Shown here: in pieces, positions 1-7,245 of the stretch
Numbering within the stretch: the stretch's first letter is position 1
Layout of the letters: the number at the start of each line of letters is the position of its first letter
Assembly: GCA_910585045.1 (NCBI GenBank)
Contig: CAJUCD010000016.1
Span: 1 to 20,950, forward strand
Reading direction: 5' to 3'
From: an uncultured Bacilli bacterium
Lineage (GTDB): Bacteria; Bacillota_I; Bacilli_A; RF39; UBA660
DNA: 20,950 bases
Notes under the pieces: model-generated
Seen by the model: only the letters and a program-made list of their open reading frames with translations
Databases searched by the model: none
What the model was told of the DNA's origin: nothing
Made by a program: the position numbers and the translations under genes

Positions 1-53
1 ACAGGTTACAATCCTTAAATAATTAAACTGTCCAACTTTTGGGGTTCAGTTCA
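1..53 (+). mobile_element. right end of an IS3-family (IS150-like) insertion sequence
   Basis: Positions 29-53 contain TGTCCAAC followed by TTTTGGGGTTCA. Read on the minus strand this is a terminal repeat with TGAACCCC and TTGGACA blocks, the usual arrangement at ends of IS150-group IS3 elements. The same blocks, in the opposite orientation and with the same 25-base geometry, occur at 20900-20924. The orientation places the element body to the left of the window, so only about 28 bases of internal non-coding sequence and the terminal repeat are visible. No transposase is visible here, so the assignment rests on the repeat alone. The flank immediately outside begins at about 54. Confidence 0.6.
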
Positions 54-73
54 AATACGGTGTTTTTTACAAT

Positions 74-102
74 TTTACAAAGTTAGAGTTTTATGCTATA
101 AT
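74..102 (+). promoter_or_regulatory. promoter of the VanY-like gene
   Basis: TTTACA (74-79), a 17-base spacer and TATAAT (97-102) with an upstream TG (extended -10) give a strong SigA-type promoter. It lies outside the IS terminal repeat, so it appears native rather than supplied by the element. The predicted start of transcription is about 109, giving a very short leader that contains the GGTGA ribosome binding site. Confidence 0.75.
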
Positions 103-123
103 ACTTACCAAGTTGGTGAAAAA

Positions 124-744
124 ATGGATTTTACAATTTTAATAAATAAAGAAAACTTATTAGCTTCATCATTTGTACCTACTGATTTAATCACTACTGA
201 TGATAATGAAAACAATTTTCATAATTATGCTGACCCTAATGGAAAACCAATGATTTCAGAGTATATTTATCCTTTCTTTTTAAAGATGCAAGAAGAAGCT
301 TCTTTAAATGGCATTTATATTATAGTTGATAGTGGCTATAGATCCTATCAATATCAACAAGTAATTTGGGATAATTCTGTTGCTAAAAGAGGCATAGAAG
401 AAACAAAAAAATTAGTAGCACCACCTGGTTCTAGCGAACATCAAAGTGGTTTAGCTTTCGATATTGCATATATGCGAAATGGGGTATACTCTGATAATGT
501 TAAGTCTGATGATATTGAAATAAAATGGCTTATTAATAATGCTCATAGATTTGGTTTTATTTTAAGATATCCTAAAGGAAAAGAAAATATAACAGGTTAT
601 AAATTTGAACCCTGGCATTATCGTTTTGTAGGATTAGAGCTAGCTGCTTTATTACACCAAGAGGAGATTACACTAGAAGAATATTATGAAAGAATAAAAA
701 GTGAAAATAATGCTTATGGAAACAAGCCAAATTGTTTAGAATAG
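124..744 (+). CDS. D-alanyl-D-alanine carboxypeptidase, VanY/M15B family
   Basis: A 206-residue zinc peptidase of the VanY (M15B) family, which removes the terminal D-Ala from peptidoglycan stem peptides or precursors. The family signature is complete: GYRS (residues 71-74), SEHQSGLAFD with metal ligands H106 and D113, and EPWH with E162 and zinc ligand H165. The ATG at 124 follows GGTGA at good spacing. No signal peptide or transmembrane segment is visible at the N-terminus (MDFTILINKENL), unlike most exported VanY enzymes, so a cytoplasmic location like that of VanXY enzymes is inferred. It is followed 21 bases later by a serine hydrolase that also lacks an export signal, so the pair is probably one operon acting on muropeptides or cell-wall precursors. 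Substrate (DD- versus LD-, dipeptide versus pentapeptide) cannot be read from the sequence. Confidence 0.88.
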   Translation: MDFTILINKENLLASSFVPTDLITTDDNENNFHNYADPNGKPMISEYIYPFFLKMQEEASLNGIYIIVDSGYRSYQYQQVIWDNSVAKRGIEETKKLVAPPGSSEHQSGLAFDIAYMRNGVYSDNVKSDDIEIKWLINNAHRFGFILRYPKGKENITGYKFEPWHYRFVGLELAALLHQEEITLEEYYERIKSENNAYGNKPNCLE

Positions 745-765
745 CAAATTTAATGGGAGAAAAAT

Positions 766-2238
766 ATGAATAATTATTTAAATGATTTTTTAGAAAGATA
801 TGTTGATAGTTTATATTATAATCAAAATTTTGGAGCAGGACCAAATCAAACTGACTTGTATGCTAAAGCTGATTACTACGAATTTTTAAAACCAGTTTTA
901 GAAGTTATAAAAGCTAATCCAGATGCTACACCAGAAGAACTTCGTAAAATTTTATTTGATCGTTCTGGCGTAACAGAAGCAATTCAAGATTTAGTATATA
1001 AAAAAGCTATGACACCTGGTTTAATATTAAGCTATGGTACTCCACTTTACCATGAAACAATTATTGCTGGTAATAAAAAAGAAGTATCATTAGAAAATAA
1101 TGGGAGCATAATATATACTCCTGAAAAAATGACAGAAGAAACTATTTTTGATTTAGCAAGTGTTACAAAAATATTTACTAGTATCAGTATTTTAAAGTTA
1201 GTTGAAGAAGGTATTTTAGATTTAAATGCTAGTATTACAAGTTATGCTCCTGAATTTACTAATTTAAATGGTGTTACTGTTTTTGATTTATTATCTTTTC
1301 GTGTTCCTTTAATGACTAATGGTCGCCTTGATGCAAAAGATAGTCGTGCTGAGGCTGAGGAAATACTTTTTGATATTAGAGTTAATGAAAATTTTAATAA
1401 AGATATGAACTCTTATACTGATATGGGGGCTATGGTTTTAAAATATGTCATTGAACGTGTTACAAATATGAATTATTATGATTTCTTAAATAGTGAAGTT
1501 TTAGAACCTATGGGTATGAGTAGCACTTATGCAGCTATACCTGAAAACAAAATTGGTCTTGTTGCAAGTACTAATTTAGATAGCAAATTATATAAGGATG
1601 GACGTCATATTATTACTACTGAAGCTAAAGAGGGAATAGCATATGATGCTAAAGCACGTATTATGGGACAACCTTATGGCAATTTATCTGGTCATGCTGG
1701 TTTGTTTTCTACGCCTCATGATATGTCTAATTTAGCAACAGGGTTAATAAATGGTGAAGTACTATCTAGCGCAAGTATTGCGGAAATTGGTAAAAATAGA
1801 ACAGGACATCTTAAATCTGATGGAACTAATTATGTTCAACACTTAGGTTACCTTTGTTATTCTAAATATCCTAAGCAAAGTGATTCTGAGGTTTGGCTAG
1901 GACTAAGCGGGCAAACTTTTGCCTCACCTGGATGGTTAGGTAACCAACTTACAGTAGATCCTGTTAATGGTTTATATACCTTTATGGCTGCTAATCGTTC
2001 GCATAATCGTGTTACATATGTTGACCCAAGCGTTAGACCAGAAGTTGAAGTTAAAGAAAATGACAAAACGATGATTGCTTTACCAAACGGAGAATTAAAA
2101 ATTGATGCTTCTAGATTTGCTTGGCATAAAGATCCTATAAAAATACCAGCTTCAAAATTAGTATTACAATATAAAATGTTAGATGATATTTTAAGTATAA
2201 GTCGTGAAGTAGAAGAATCTAAAACTATGAATATTTAA
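766..2238 (+). CDS. serine hydrolase, beta-lactamase/PBP-like (class C fold)
   Basis: A 490-residue protein of the class C beta-lactamase/DD-peptidase/esterase superfamily. The nucleophile motif is SVTK (S132, K135) in the context FDLASVTKIFTS. The second motif is Y217-T-D219, a YxD variant of YxN. GHAGLFST at about 309-316 is typical of this group. The usual HTG/KTG motif seems to be replaced by S387-P388-G389 before WLGNQLTVDP, judged by position against the common GHTGFTG segment. About 80 residues precede the catalytic domain. No signal peptide is seen, so like its upstream partner it is inferred to be cytoplasmic. The ATG at 766 follows GGGAG. A cell-wall recycling or precursor-trimming role with the VanY-like enzyme is inferred. 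An esterase role is an alternative, and antibiotic hydrolysis should not be assumed. Confidence 0.85.
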   Translation: MNNYLNDFLERYVDSLYYNQNFGAGPNQTDLYAKADYYEFLKPVLEVIKANPDATPEELRKILFDRSGVTEAIQDLVYKKAMTPGLILSYGTPLYHETIIAGNKKEVSLENNGSIIYTPEKMTEETIFDLASVTKIFTSISILKLVEEGILDLNASITSYAPEFTNLNGVTVFDLLSFRVPLMTNGRLDAKDSRAEAEEILFDIRVNENFNKDMNSYTDMGAMVLKYVIERVTNMNYYDFLNSEVLEPMGMSSTYAAIPENKIGLVASTNLDSKLYKDGRHIITTEAKEGIAYDAKARIMGQPYGNLSGHAGLFSTPHDMSNLATGLINGEVLSSASIAEIGKNRTGHLKSDGTNYVQHLGYLCYSKYPKQSDSEVWLGLSGQTFASPGWLGNQLTVDPVNGLYTFMAANRSHNRVTYVDPSVRPEVEVKENDKTMIALPNGELKIDASRFAWHKDPIKIPASKLVLQYKMLDDILSISREVEESKTMNI

Positions 2239-2239
2239 G

Positions 2240-2261
2240 TCTAGTATTTACTAGATTTTTT
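2240..2261 (+). terminator. intrinsic terminator after the serine hydrolase gene
   Basis: TCTAGT, a four-base loop and ACTAGA (2240-2255) are followed directly by six T residues. The stem starts one base after the stop codon and closes the two-gene cell-wall operon. Confidence 0.75.
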
Positions 2262-2308
2262 AATTTCATAAATATTTTTTAAAAACATATATTTTAGTGG
2301 TGATTATT

Positions 2309-2662
2309 ATGGATAAAAAAGAATCATTTAAAAATTTTGCTAAAAATCATCCTGAACTAATCGGAAGTATTAAAAATGGTGAAGCTTCTTGGCAAAAACT
2401 TTATGAAATTTATGATATATATGGCGAAGATGATCGTGCTTGGAAAACTTATTTTAATCAAACTACAACATCAAGTTCTAGTTTAGGAAGTATTACAAAC
2501 ATTGTTAAAAATATTGATATGGATTCTGTCCAAAAACATATTAATACCGCCCAAAAAGCTTTAGGCCTAGTTCAAGAACTAACTAGTAAAACAGGTGAGG
2601 CAGTTGGCAATATTAAAGGTCCAGCTATTCCAAGACCAATTAATAAATTCTTTGAGGATTAA
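2309..2662 (+). CDS. ylbD: YlbD-like putative spore coat protein
   Basis: A 117-residue protein resembling the YlbD putative coat protein family. Diagnostic segments are FKNFAKNHPELIGSIKNG, the short WQKLYEIY motif and GEDDRAW, followed by a Ser-rich linker and a helical C-terminus. In Bacillus subtilis YlbD is annotated as a spore coat protein; its biochemical activity is unknown. The in-frame GTG at 2297 would overlap the ribosome binding site, so the ATG at 2309, five bases after GGTGA, is chosen. It is followed two bases later by a ylbE-like gene, the same neighbour as in bacilli, which strengthens both calls. Confidence 0.78.
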   Translation: MDKKESFKNFAKNHPELIGSIKNGEASWQKLYEIYDIYGEDDRAWKTYFNQTTTSSSSLGSITNIVKNIDMDSVQKHINTAQKALGLVQELTSKTGEAVGNIKGPAIPRPINKFFED

Positions 2663-2664
2663 CT

Positions 2665-2886
2665 ATGCAAGTAGAAACAATATTAGAGTTAAAAAAAGAT
2701 CCTAAAATGTGGGATTTACTAAAACAAAATTCTTATTGGTTAAAAGAGCTTAATCGCGATTCGCTAAATGTAAAAAAATTTAAAGAGGACATGAAAATCA
2801 AATATAAATTAAGAACAACAGATAAAATAAGTGATGCTATTGATAATATAGATTTAATAAGTAACGTTTTAAGTGCTTTAAAATAA
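2665..2886 (+). CDS. ylbE: YlbE-like protein
   Basis: A 73-residue protein matching the YlbE-like family pattern: an N-terminal helix followed by QNSYWLKELNRDS, corresponding to the family's PYWYRKLSR segment, then a lysine-rich region and a C-terminal helix. Function is unknown. The gene starts two bases after the ylbD-like stop, so the two are co-transcribed and probably translationally coupled. The conserved ylbD-ylbE pairing is the main support for a protein this short. Confidence 0.72.
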   Translation: MQVETILELKKDPKMWDLLKQNSYWLKELNRDSLNVKKFKEDMKIKYKLRTTDKISDAIDNIDLISNVLSALK

Positions 2887-2915
2887 TTGCTTATTTCATT
2901 ATCTTCTGTTATACT
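2887..2915 (+). promoter_or_regulatory. promoter for the small gene at 2935
   Basis: TTGCTT (2887-2892), a 17-base spacer and TATACT (2910-2915) with TG two bases upstream (extended -10). It begins immediately after the ylbE-like stop, implying that the next gene can be transcribed separately from ylbDE. Confidence 0.5.
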
Positions 2916-2934
2916 ACCTCTAAGGAGTGTAATT

Positions 2935-3240
2935 ATGCAAGATAATTTATTAAATTTAAAAGATACAGCACCTGTTACTGGCTTTATATGTGACCAATGG
3001 ATTGAAAGAAGGGCAACAATCGAAGGCTTAAAAAGAGGCGAGTTTGAAACTTTAATGCCCATATTAAAAAGTCTAGTAGTCATAACACCAGAAGAAAAAG
3101 CTGAAATACTTGATGCCTGGATCAAAAGTGGTATGCCAAATAATACAAAACTATATAGTGAAGCCATAACTTTTGATGACTATCAAAGAATTGAAATTAC
3201 TGATGCAGTACAATTAGCAAAAAACCAAGGTCGAAATTAA
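2935..3240 (+). CDS. hypothetical protein, 101 aa
   Basis: The family is not recognised. The protein is small, soluble and probably mostly helical, with IEGLKRGEFETLMPILKSL and ITPEEKAEILDAWIKSG segments and a single Cys in the GFICDQW segment; no signal peptide or membrane segment is seen. The open frame extends upstream to 2887, but the ATG at 2935 is preceded by AAGGAG at good spacing and lies just downstream of a plausible promoter, so it is taken as the start. A terminator follows immediately after its stop. It lies between the ylbDE pair and yqeG, but its separate promoter and terminator give no firm functional link. Confidence 0.7.
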   Translation: MQDNLLNLKDTAPVTGFICDQWIERRATIEGLKRGEFETLMPILKSLVVITPEEKAEILDAWIKSGMPNNTKLYSEAITFDDYQRIEITDAVQLAKNQGRN

Positions 3241-3262
3241 TCTACAATATTGTAGATTTTTT
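3241..3262 (+). terminator. intrinsic terminator
   Basis: A 16-base perfect palindrome (TCTACAAT/ATTGTAGA, 3241-3256) begins at the first base after the stop codon and is followed by six T residues. It separates the small unknown gene from the yqeG operon. Confidence 0.78.
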
Positions 3263-3271
3263 CTTTAGGTA

Positions 3272-3280
3272 TGTTATAAT
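3272..3280 (+). promoter_or_regulatory. extended -10 promoter of the yqeG-yqeH-mutL operon
   Basis: TGTTATAAT (TG at 3272-3273, TATAAT at 3275-3280) is a perfect extended -10 element. No good -35 is present at 17 bases, since that region overlaps the preceding terminator. Transcription would start near 3287, just before the GAGGAG ribosome binding site of yqeG, so the leader would be very short. Confidence 0.5.
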
Positions 3281-3298
3281 TATAAAGAGGAGAAAGTT

Positions 3299-3817
3299 AT
3301 GGAAAATTTTATACCAGATATATACCAAAAAAATATTTACGACATAGATTATCATAAATTAAAAAAAAGGGGAATTAAATGTTTATTATTTGACTTAGAT
3401 AATACTTTAGTACCTGTTAAAACAGATACTCCAACTAAGAAAGTAAAGGAATTATTTCACTTTTTAGAAACAGATTTTAAAGTAATAATTATATCAAATA
3501 GTAATCGTAAAAGACTAATTCCTTTTAAAGAAGGATTAAATGTTGATGTTGCAGCATCTGCTCATAAACCTTTTAAAAAGAAATATTTAAAAATAATGGC
3601 AACTTATAAATTTAAAGAACATGAGATTGCCGCTATTGGTGACCAATTACTAACAGATATTTATGGAGCTAATAAAATTGGTATTACCTCAATTTTAATT
3701 AGTCCTATAGGTGAATATGAAAAATTTGGAACTAAGATTAATCGTTTTTTCGAAAAGTTTCTTTATCGCAGATTAAAAAGAAAAAATATTTTAATAAAAG
3801 GTGAGTTTTATGATTAA
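3299..3817 (+). CDS. yqeG: YqeG family HAD-type phosphatase
   Basis: A 172-residue HAD-superfamily protein of the YqeG family. The motifs are in order: DLDNTL (32-37) with the nucleophile Asp, SNS (66-68), K90 in AHKP, and GDQLLTD (114-120) binding Mg2+. Length matches the family. The ATG at 3299 is preceded by GAGGAG. The physiological substrate is not established. YqeG is regularly encoded with the ribosome-biogenesis GTPase YqeH, as here, where the next gene overlaps it by 8 bases. The aroE, yhbY, nadD and yqeK genes that follow yqeH in Bacillus subtilis are absent. Confidence 0.9.
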   Translation: MENFIPDIYQKNIYDIDYHKLKKRGIKCLLFDLDNTLVPVKTDTPTKKVKELFHFLETDFKVIIISNSNRKRLIPFKEGLNVDVAASAHKPFKKKYLKIMATYKFKEHEIAAIGDQLLTDIYGANKIGITSILISPIGEYEKFGTKINRFFEKFLYRRLKRKNILIKGEFYD

Positions 3818-4748
3818 AAAATGTATTGGATGTGGCACAGTTCTTGAATATGAAAATAAAGAAGCAAGTGGTTATACTCCAAATATCAAAAATGACTACT
3901 GTATGCGTTGCTTTCGTCTTAAAAATTATGGCGAAATAAAGCCCAACGAAACAGTTGATGAAGAAAGAATTTTAACTAAAGTTAATAAAAGTAGGGGATT
4001 AGTTTTCTTTTTAATTGATTATTTAAATTTAAATAAATACACTTTAGATATTTTTAAGAAAATCACTCTTAGAAAAGTTTTAGTAATTAGCAAAAGTGAT
4101 ATTTTAAGACGTGATATGAAGTTTTCTAAAATCAAATCTTGGTTAAATCAAGTTTATGACATTAATGAAGATATAATATTTATGAGTAATAAAAATAATT
4201 ATTATAATCTAAATATTTTTAAAACTCTTACTAAGTATAATATAAAAACTTGTTATGTAATGGGTATAACTAATTCTGGCAAATCAACATTTATAAATAG
4301 TATCTTAAAAAAGAATAATATTAATAAAGAAATAGTTACAAGTAATAAACCTAATACTACTTTAGATTTTATTAAAATTCGTATAGATGATTATATAATA
4401 TATGATACTCCTGGTTTTAATTATTCAAATGTAAATTATAAGCTTCTAAATAATGAAATAAAGCCTATAACATTTAATATTACTAAAGAAACAACTATAA
4501 TTATTAATAATAATTTTGAATTCTTTTTTACAGAACCTAATAGTATAACCATCTATACTACAGATAACTCTGTTAAAAGAATATATAAAAACAATAAGAA
4601 ACTTACTTTACCAATTATAGTTCCTAACAATAGTGATTTAATTATCCCTGGAATTGGCTTTATTAATGTTAAAAATACCTGCCAAGTATTATCAAATATA
4701 GAAATACCTGAAATAAGACCAAATATAAGTGGAGAAAATTATGGGTAA
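3810..4748 (+). CDS. yqeH: YqeH-like ribosome biogenesis GTPase
   Basis: A 312-residue circularly permuted GTPase. An N-terminal zinc finger (C5, C8, C31, C34) is followed by motifs in permuted order: G4-like SKSD (94-97), the G1 P-loop GITNSGKST (152-160), a G2-like PNTT and G3 DTPG (199-202). The C-terminal domain is basic. YqeH is needed for 30S subunit assembly in Bacillus subtilis. An in-frame GTG at 3801 exists, but the ATG at 3810 has AAAGGTGA upstream and is preferred; it lies 8 bases inside yqeG. Its own end overlaps mutL by exactly 8 bases with a very similar junction, suggesting translational coupling through the operon. Confidence 0.9.
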   Translation: MIKKCIGCGTVLEYENKEASGYTPNIKNDYCMRCFRLKNYGEIKPNETVDEERILTKVNKSRGLVFFLIDYLNLNKYTLDIFKKITLRKVLVISKSDILRRDMKFSKIKSWLNQVYDINEDIIFMSNKNNYYNLNIFKTLTKYNIKTCYVMGITNSGKSTFINSILKKNNINKEIVTSNKPNTTLDFIKIRIDDYIIYDTPGFNYSNVNYKLLNNEIKPITFNITKETTIIINNNFEFFFTEPNSITIYTTDNSVKRIYKNNKKLTLPIIVPNNSDLIIPGIGFINVKNTCQVLSNIEIPEIRPNISGENYG

Positions 4749-6510
4749 AATTCATGTTATGAGTGAGAATCTTGCTAACAAGATTGCTGCTGGTGAAGTT
4801 GTCGAAAAATGTTCTAGTATTGTAAAAGAATTAGTTGAAAATAGTATTGATGCTTCTTCTAATAACATTATTATTCATTTAATAAAAGGCGGATTAGAAT
4901 CTATCAATGTTATAGATGATGGGTGTGGTATGGATAGTTCTGATGCTAAATTAGCTTTCGGAAGACATGCAACTAGTAAATTAATTCGTGATGATGATTT
5001 ATTTTTCATTGATACTATGGGATTTCGAGGTGAAGCGCTACCATCTATTGCTAGTGTCGCAGAAGTTATTTTAAAAACTAGTGATGGAATTTCATCTAGC
5101 TATATTCATATTAAAGGTGGCGAATTAATAGAAGAATCTAGTTGTGAATTACGAAAAGGTACAGATATTACTGTCACTAATTTATTTTATAATACACCAG
5201 CTCGCCTTAAATATTTAAAAAGTGAAAACACAGAAAACTATAATTGTGTTAATTTAATAGAAAAGCTTGCTCTAGCCTATCCTAGTATTAAATTTACTTT
5301 AACTAATAATGGCAAAGTTATTTTAAAAACAAGTGGTAGTGCTAATCTTTTAAAAACTATTCATGAAATATATGGTTTAAATATCAGTAATAAAATGCTC
5401 GAATTCCAAGCAAGTAATAATGACTTTGATATATATGGATTTATCTGCAAACCTGAAATATTAAAATCAAATCGGAATGATATTAATACCTTTGTAAATG
5501 ATCGTGTAATTAAAAATATGGATATAAACCGCGCTATAAATGATGCTTATTATACTTATAAACCTGAAGGAAAATACCCAGTAGTTATTTTAAAAATAAA
5601 TGCCGATCCTACTTTAGTAGATGTTAATATTCATCCTACAAAACAAGATATAAAACTTAGTAAAATGAATGATTTATATGATTTAATTTATACTACCCTT
5701 AAAGATACATTATATAGCAACTTACTTATTCCAAGTGCTTTAAAAAATGAAACTGTGAATATTATCAAAGATGATGTTATTAAAAATATCGTTTCAAACA
5801 TGGTAAAAAAGAGTGAAGAAAAGCCTATTCAAACCGAATTGGATTTTAAAATTGAAAGCAATCCTGAAACTAATAGTCCTGAACTTAAAAGTAGTCCCGA
5901 AATAATAATTAACAAAGAGTTAAAATCTTTAGTTTTAAATCCTATTGGTTTAGCTCACGGTACATATATAATCGCTGAAAATGAAGCCGGAATTTATTTA
6001 ATTGATCAACATGCCGCTCAGGAGCGCATTAATTATGAACGTTACATGAAAGCTCTAAGAAATAGAACTGTTACAACTACTAATTTATTAATTCCCATTA
6101 CTGTTGAATTATCAACTAGTGAATACTTAATATTAAAAGATAATTTAAAAGTTCTTACAGATATGGGCTTTATTGCTGAAGAATTCGGAGTTAACACAAT
6201 CAAAATACTTGGTCATCCAACCTGGATTTTAGAAGGAAAAGAAGAGGAATCAGTTCGCAAAATAATTGATTTAGTAATTATTAATAAAGATAAATTTGAC
6301 CCAATTAAATTTAACGAAAATATTGCTATAACTCTAGCTTGTAAAATGAGTATTAAAGCCAACATGCATATTTCTATGGAAGCAATAAGAGAACTCTTAA
6401 ATGAACTTGTTTTATGTGATAATCCTTATAACTGTCCTCATGGTCGTCCTACAATTATTAAATTTAGCATTTATGATTTAGAGCGGATGTTTAAAAGAGT
6501 AATGAATTAA
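4741..6510 (+). CDS. mutL: DNA mismatch repair protein MutL
   Basis: A 589-residue MutL. The N-terminal GHKL ATPase carries KELVENSIDA with catalytic E30, DDGCGM (59-64), GFRGEAL (94-100) and NTPARLKYL. A variable linker lies around residues 345-395. The C-terminal domain has the endonuclease motif DQHAAQERINYE (422-433, matching DQHA-x2-E-x4-E) plus ACKMS (533-537) and CPHGRPT (565-571), so this is a nicking MutL typical of bacteria without MutH. The ATG at 4741 with GGAG at 4731 is chosen over an upstream frame start at 4729. MutS is not in the window. The gene is the last of the yqeG-yqeH-mutL operon, an uncommon partnership, since mutL usually follows mutS. Confidence 0.96.
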   Translation: MGKIHVMSENLANKIAAGEVVEKCSSIVKELVENSIDASSNNIIIHLIKGGLESINVIDDGCGMDSSDAKLAFGRHATSKLIRDDDLFFIDTMGFRGEALPSIASVAEVILKTSDGISSSYIHIKGGELIEESSCELRKGTDITVTNLFYNTPARLKYLKSENTENYNCVNLIEKLALAYPSIKFTLTNNGKVILKTSGSANLLKTIHEIYGLNISNKMLEFQASNNDFDIYGFICKPEILKSNRNDINTFVNDRVIKNMDINRAINDAYYTYKPEGKYPVVILKINADPTLVDVNIHPTKQDIKLSKMNDLYDLIYTTLKDTLYSNLLIPSALKNETVNIIKDDVIKNIVSNMVKKSEEKPIQTELDFKIESNPETNSPELKSSPEIIINKELKSLVLNPIGLAHGTYIIAENEAGIYLIDQHAAQERINYERYMKALRNRTVTTTNLLIPITVELSTSEYLILKDNLKVLTDMGFIAEEFGVNTIKILGHPTWILEGKEEESVRKIIDLVIINKDKFDPIKFNENIAITLACKMSIKANMHISMEAIRELLNELVLCDNPYNCPHGRPTIIKFSIYDLERMFKRVMN

Positions 6511-6512
6511 TC

Positions 6513-6541
6513 TTGTTAAAATAGTCTTAATAATTTATAAT
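6513..6541 (+). promoter_or_regulatory. promoter of the tandem XRE genes
   Basis: TTGTTA (6513-6518), a 17-base spacer and TATAAT (6536-6541). It begins just after the mutL stop. The leader to the first XRE start is about 90 bases and contains repeated and palindromic elements. Confidence 0.75.
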
Positions 6542-6546
6542 ATAAT

Positions 6547-6582
6547 AAAAGGGAAAAGACATTAAAAGGGAAGTATTACTTC
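6547..6582. repeat. leader direct repeat and palindrome, candidate operator
   Basis: AAAAGGGAA occurs twice (6547-6555 and 6564-6572). GAAGTATTACTTC (6570-6582) is a perfect dyad around one central base. Both lie just downstream of the -10 element, where an XRE-type repressor could act. That they are autoregulatory operator sites of the adjacent regulators is inference. Confidence 0.35.
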
Positions 6583-6635
6583 ATAGAATAAAATCTCTTA
6601 AACTAGTAAAATAGTAATGGAGAGTGAATAATAAG

Positions 6636-6881
6636 ATGACAACATTTAAAAGAGATTTTAGTTTTAATCAGGATATAATAGGGGTGGTAGCTAGAAATGT
6701 CAGAAAATATCGTAAAATGGCTGGTATAACTCAAGAACAACTAGCTATTGATATCGGTGTCTCCAATGATTTTTTACGAAGATTTGAAACAACGTTTGGA
6801 AAAGAGGGCATGTCTCTAAATACTCTTTATAAAATTTCTATCGTTTTAAATATACCAATGGATAAATTTTTTATCGAATAA
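6636..6881 (+). CDS. small XRE-family (Cro/CI-type HTH) regulator 1
   Basis: An 81-residue protein that is essentially one HTH_XRE domain: VRKYRKMAGITQEQLAIDIGVS, followed by the recognition helix SNDFLRRFET and the closing LYKISIVLNIPMDKFF. The frame is open back to a GTG at 6624, but that codon overlaps the GGAGAG ribosome binding site, so the ATG at 6636 is taken. It is clearly paralogous to the next gene: both share the FN start, the KY-R spacing and an LYKIS...FFIE ending. A small DNA-binding regulator is expected; its targets are unknown. It may regulate its own promoter. Confidence 0.85.
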   Translation: MTTFKRDFSFNQDIIGVVARNVRKYRKMAGITQEQLAIDIGVSNDFLRRFETTFGKEGMSLNTLYKISIVLNIPMDKFFIE

Positions 6882-6932
6882 ATACTTTATATTTTAGGAA
6901 TAAAATAGTACAATATATATTGAGGTGTACCA

Positions 6933-7175
6933 ATGGAAAACAAATATGAATTTAATAAAAGTATGTATAAAACTGTTGCCAATAATATCAAGAAATATCG
7001 TGAGCAAAAAGGTTTAACTACAAAAGAACTTAGTAACTACACAGAAATTAAAGAAGAATATTTAAATTTATTAGAAACCAAGCCTGATAATTGTACTATA
7101 TCAATTTATGATTTATATAAAATTAGTGTTATTTTAGAAACTAGTATCGAAAAATTCTTTATTGAGATATCTTAA
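6933..7175 (+). CDS. small XRE-family HTH regulator 2
   Basis: An 80-residue single-domain XRE protein and tandem paralogue of the preceding gene (NIKKYREQKGLTTKELSNYT, then LYKISVILETSIEKFFIE). The predicted recognition helix (KEEYLNLLET) differs from that of its neighbour, so the two may bind different sites or form heterodimers. The start at 6933 is supported by GAGGTG. TACAAT just upstream could be a weak separate -10. The gene ends inside a terminator hairpin. Confidence 0.83.
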   Translation: MENKYEFNKSMYKTVANNIKKYREQKGLTTKELSNYTEIKEEYLNLLETKPDNCTISIYDLYKISVILETSIEKFFIEIS

Positions 7176-7189
7176 TTGATATCTTTTTT
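7165..7189 (+). terminator. intrinsic terminator of the XRE pair
   Basis: AGATATC, a six-base loop (TTAATT) and GATATCT (7165-7184) are followed by a T tract. The stop codon of the second XRE gene (7173-7175) lies in the loop. Confidence 0.75.
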
Positions 7190-7245
7190 CATTGCCAAAT
7201 CAAATTAATTATGGTAAATTAAATAAAAACGAAAGGGTTAAAATA

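Noticed and set aside
1857..2066. minus-strand open frame of 69 codons
   Set aside because: It lies wholly inside the serine hydrolase gene, has no ribosome binding site and encodes no recognisable protein.
2733..3167. minus-strand open frame of 144 codons
   Set aside because: It is antisense to the ylbE-like gene and the gene at 2935, both of which have start sites and family or context support; the translation is low-complexity hydrophobic.
7192..7245. extended N-terminus of guanylate kinase
   Set aside because: It begins right after a terminator, lacks a ribosome binding site, and is not part of the family; the ATG at 7246 has a good site.
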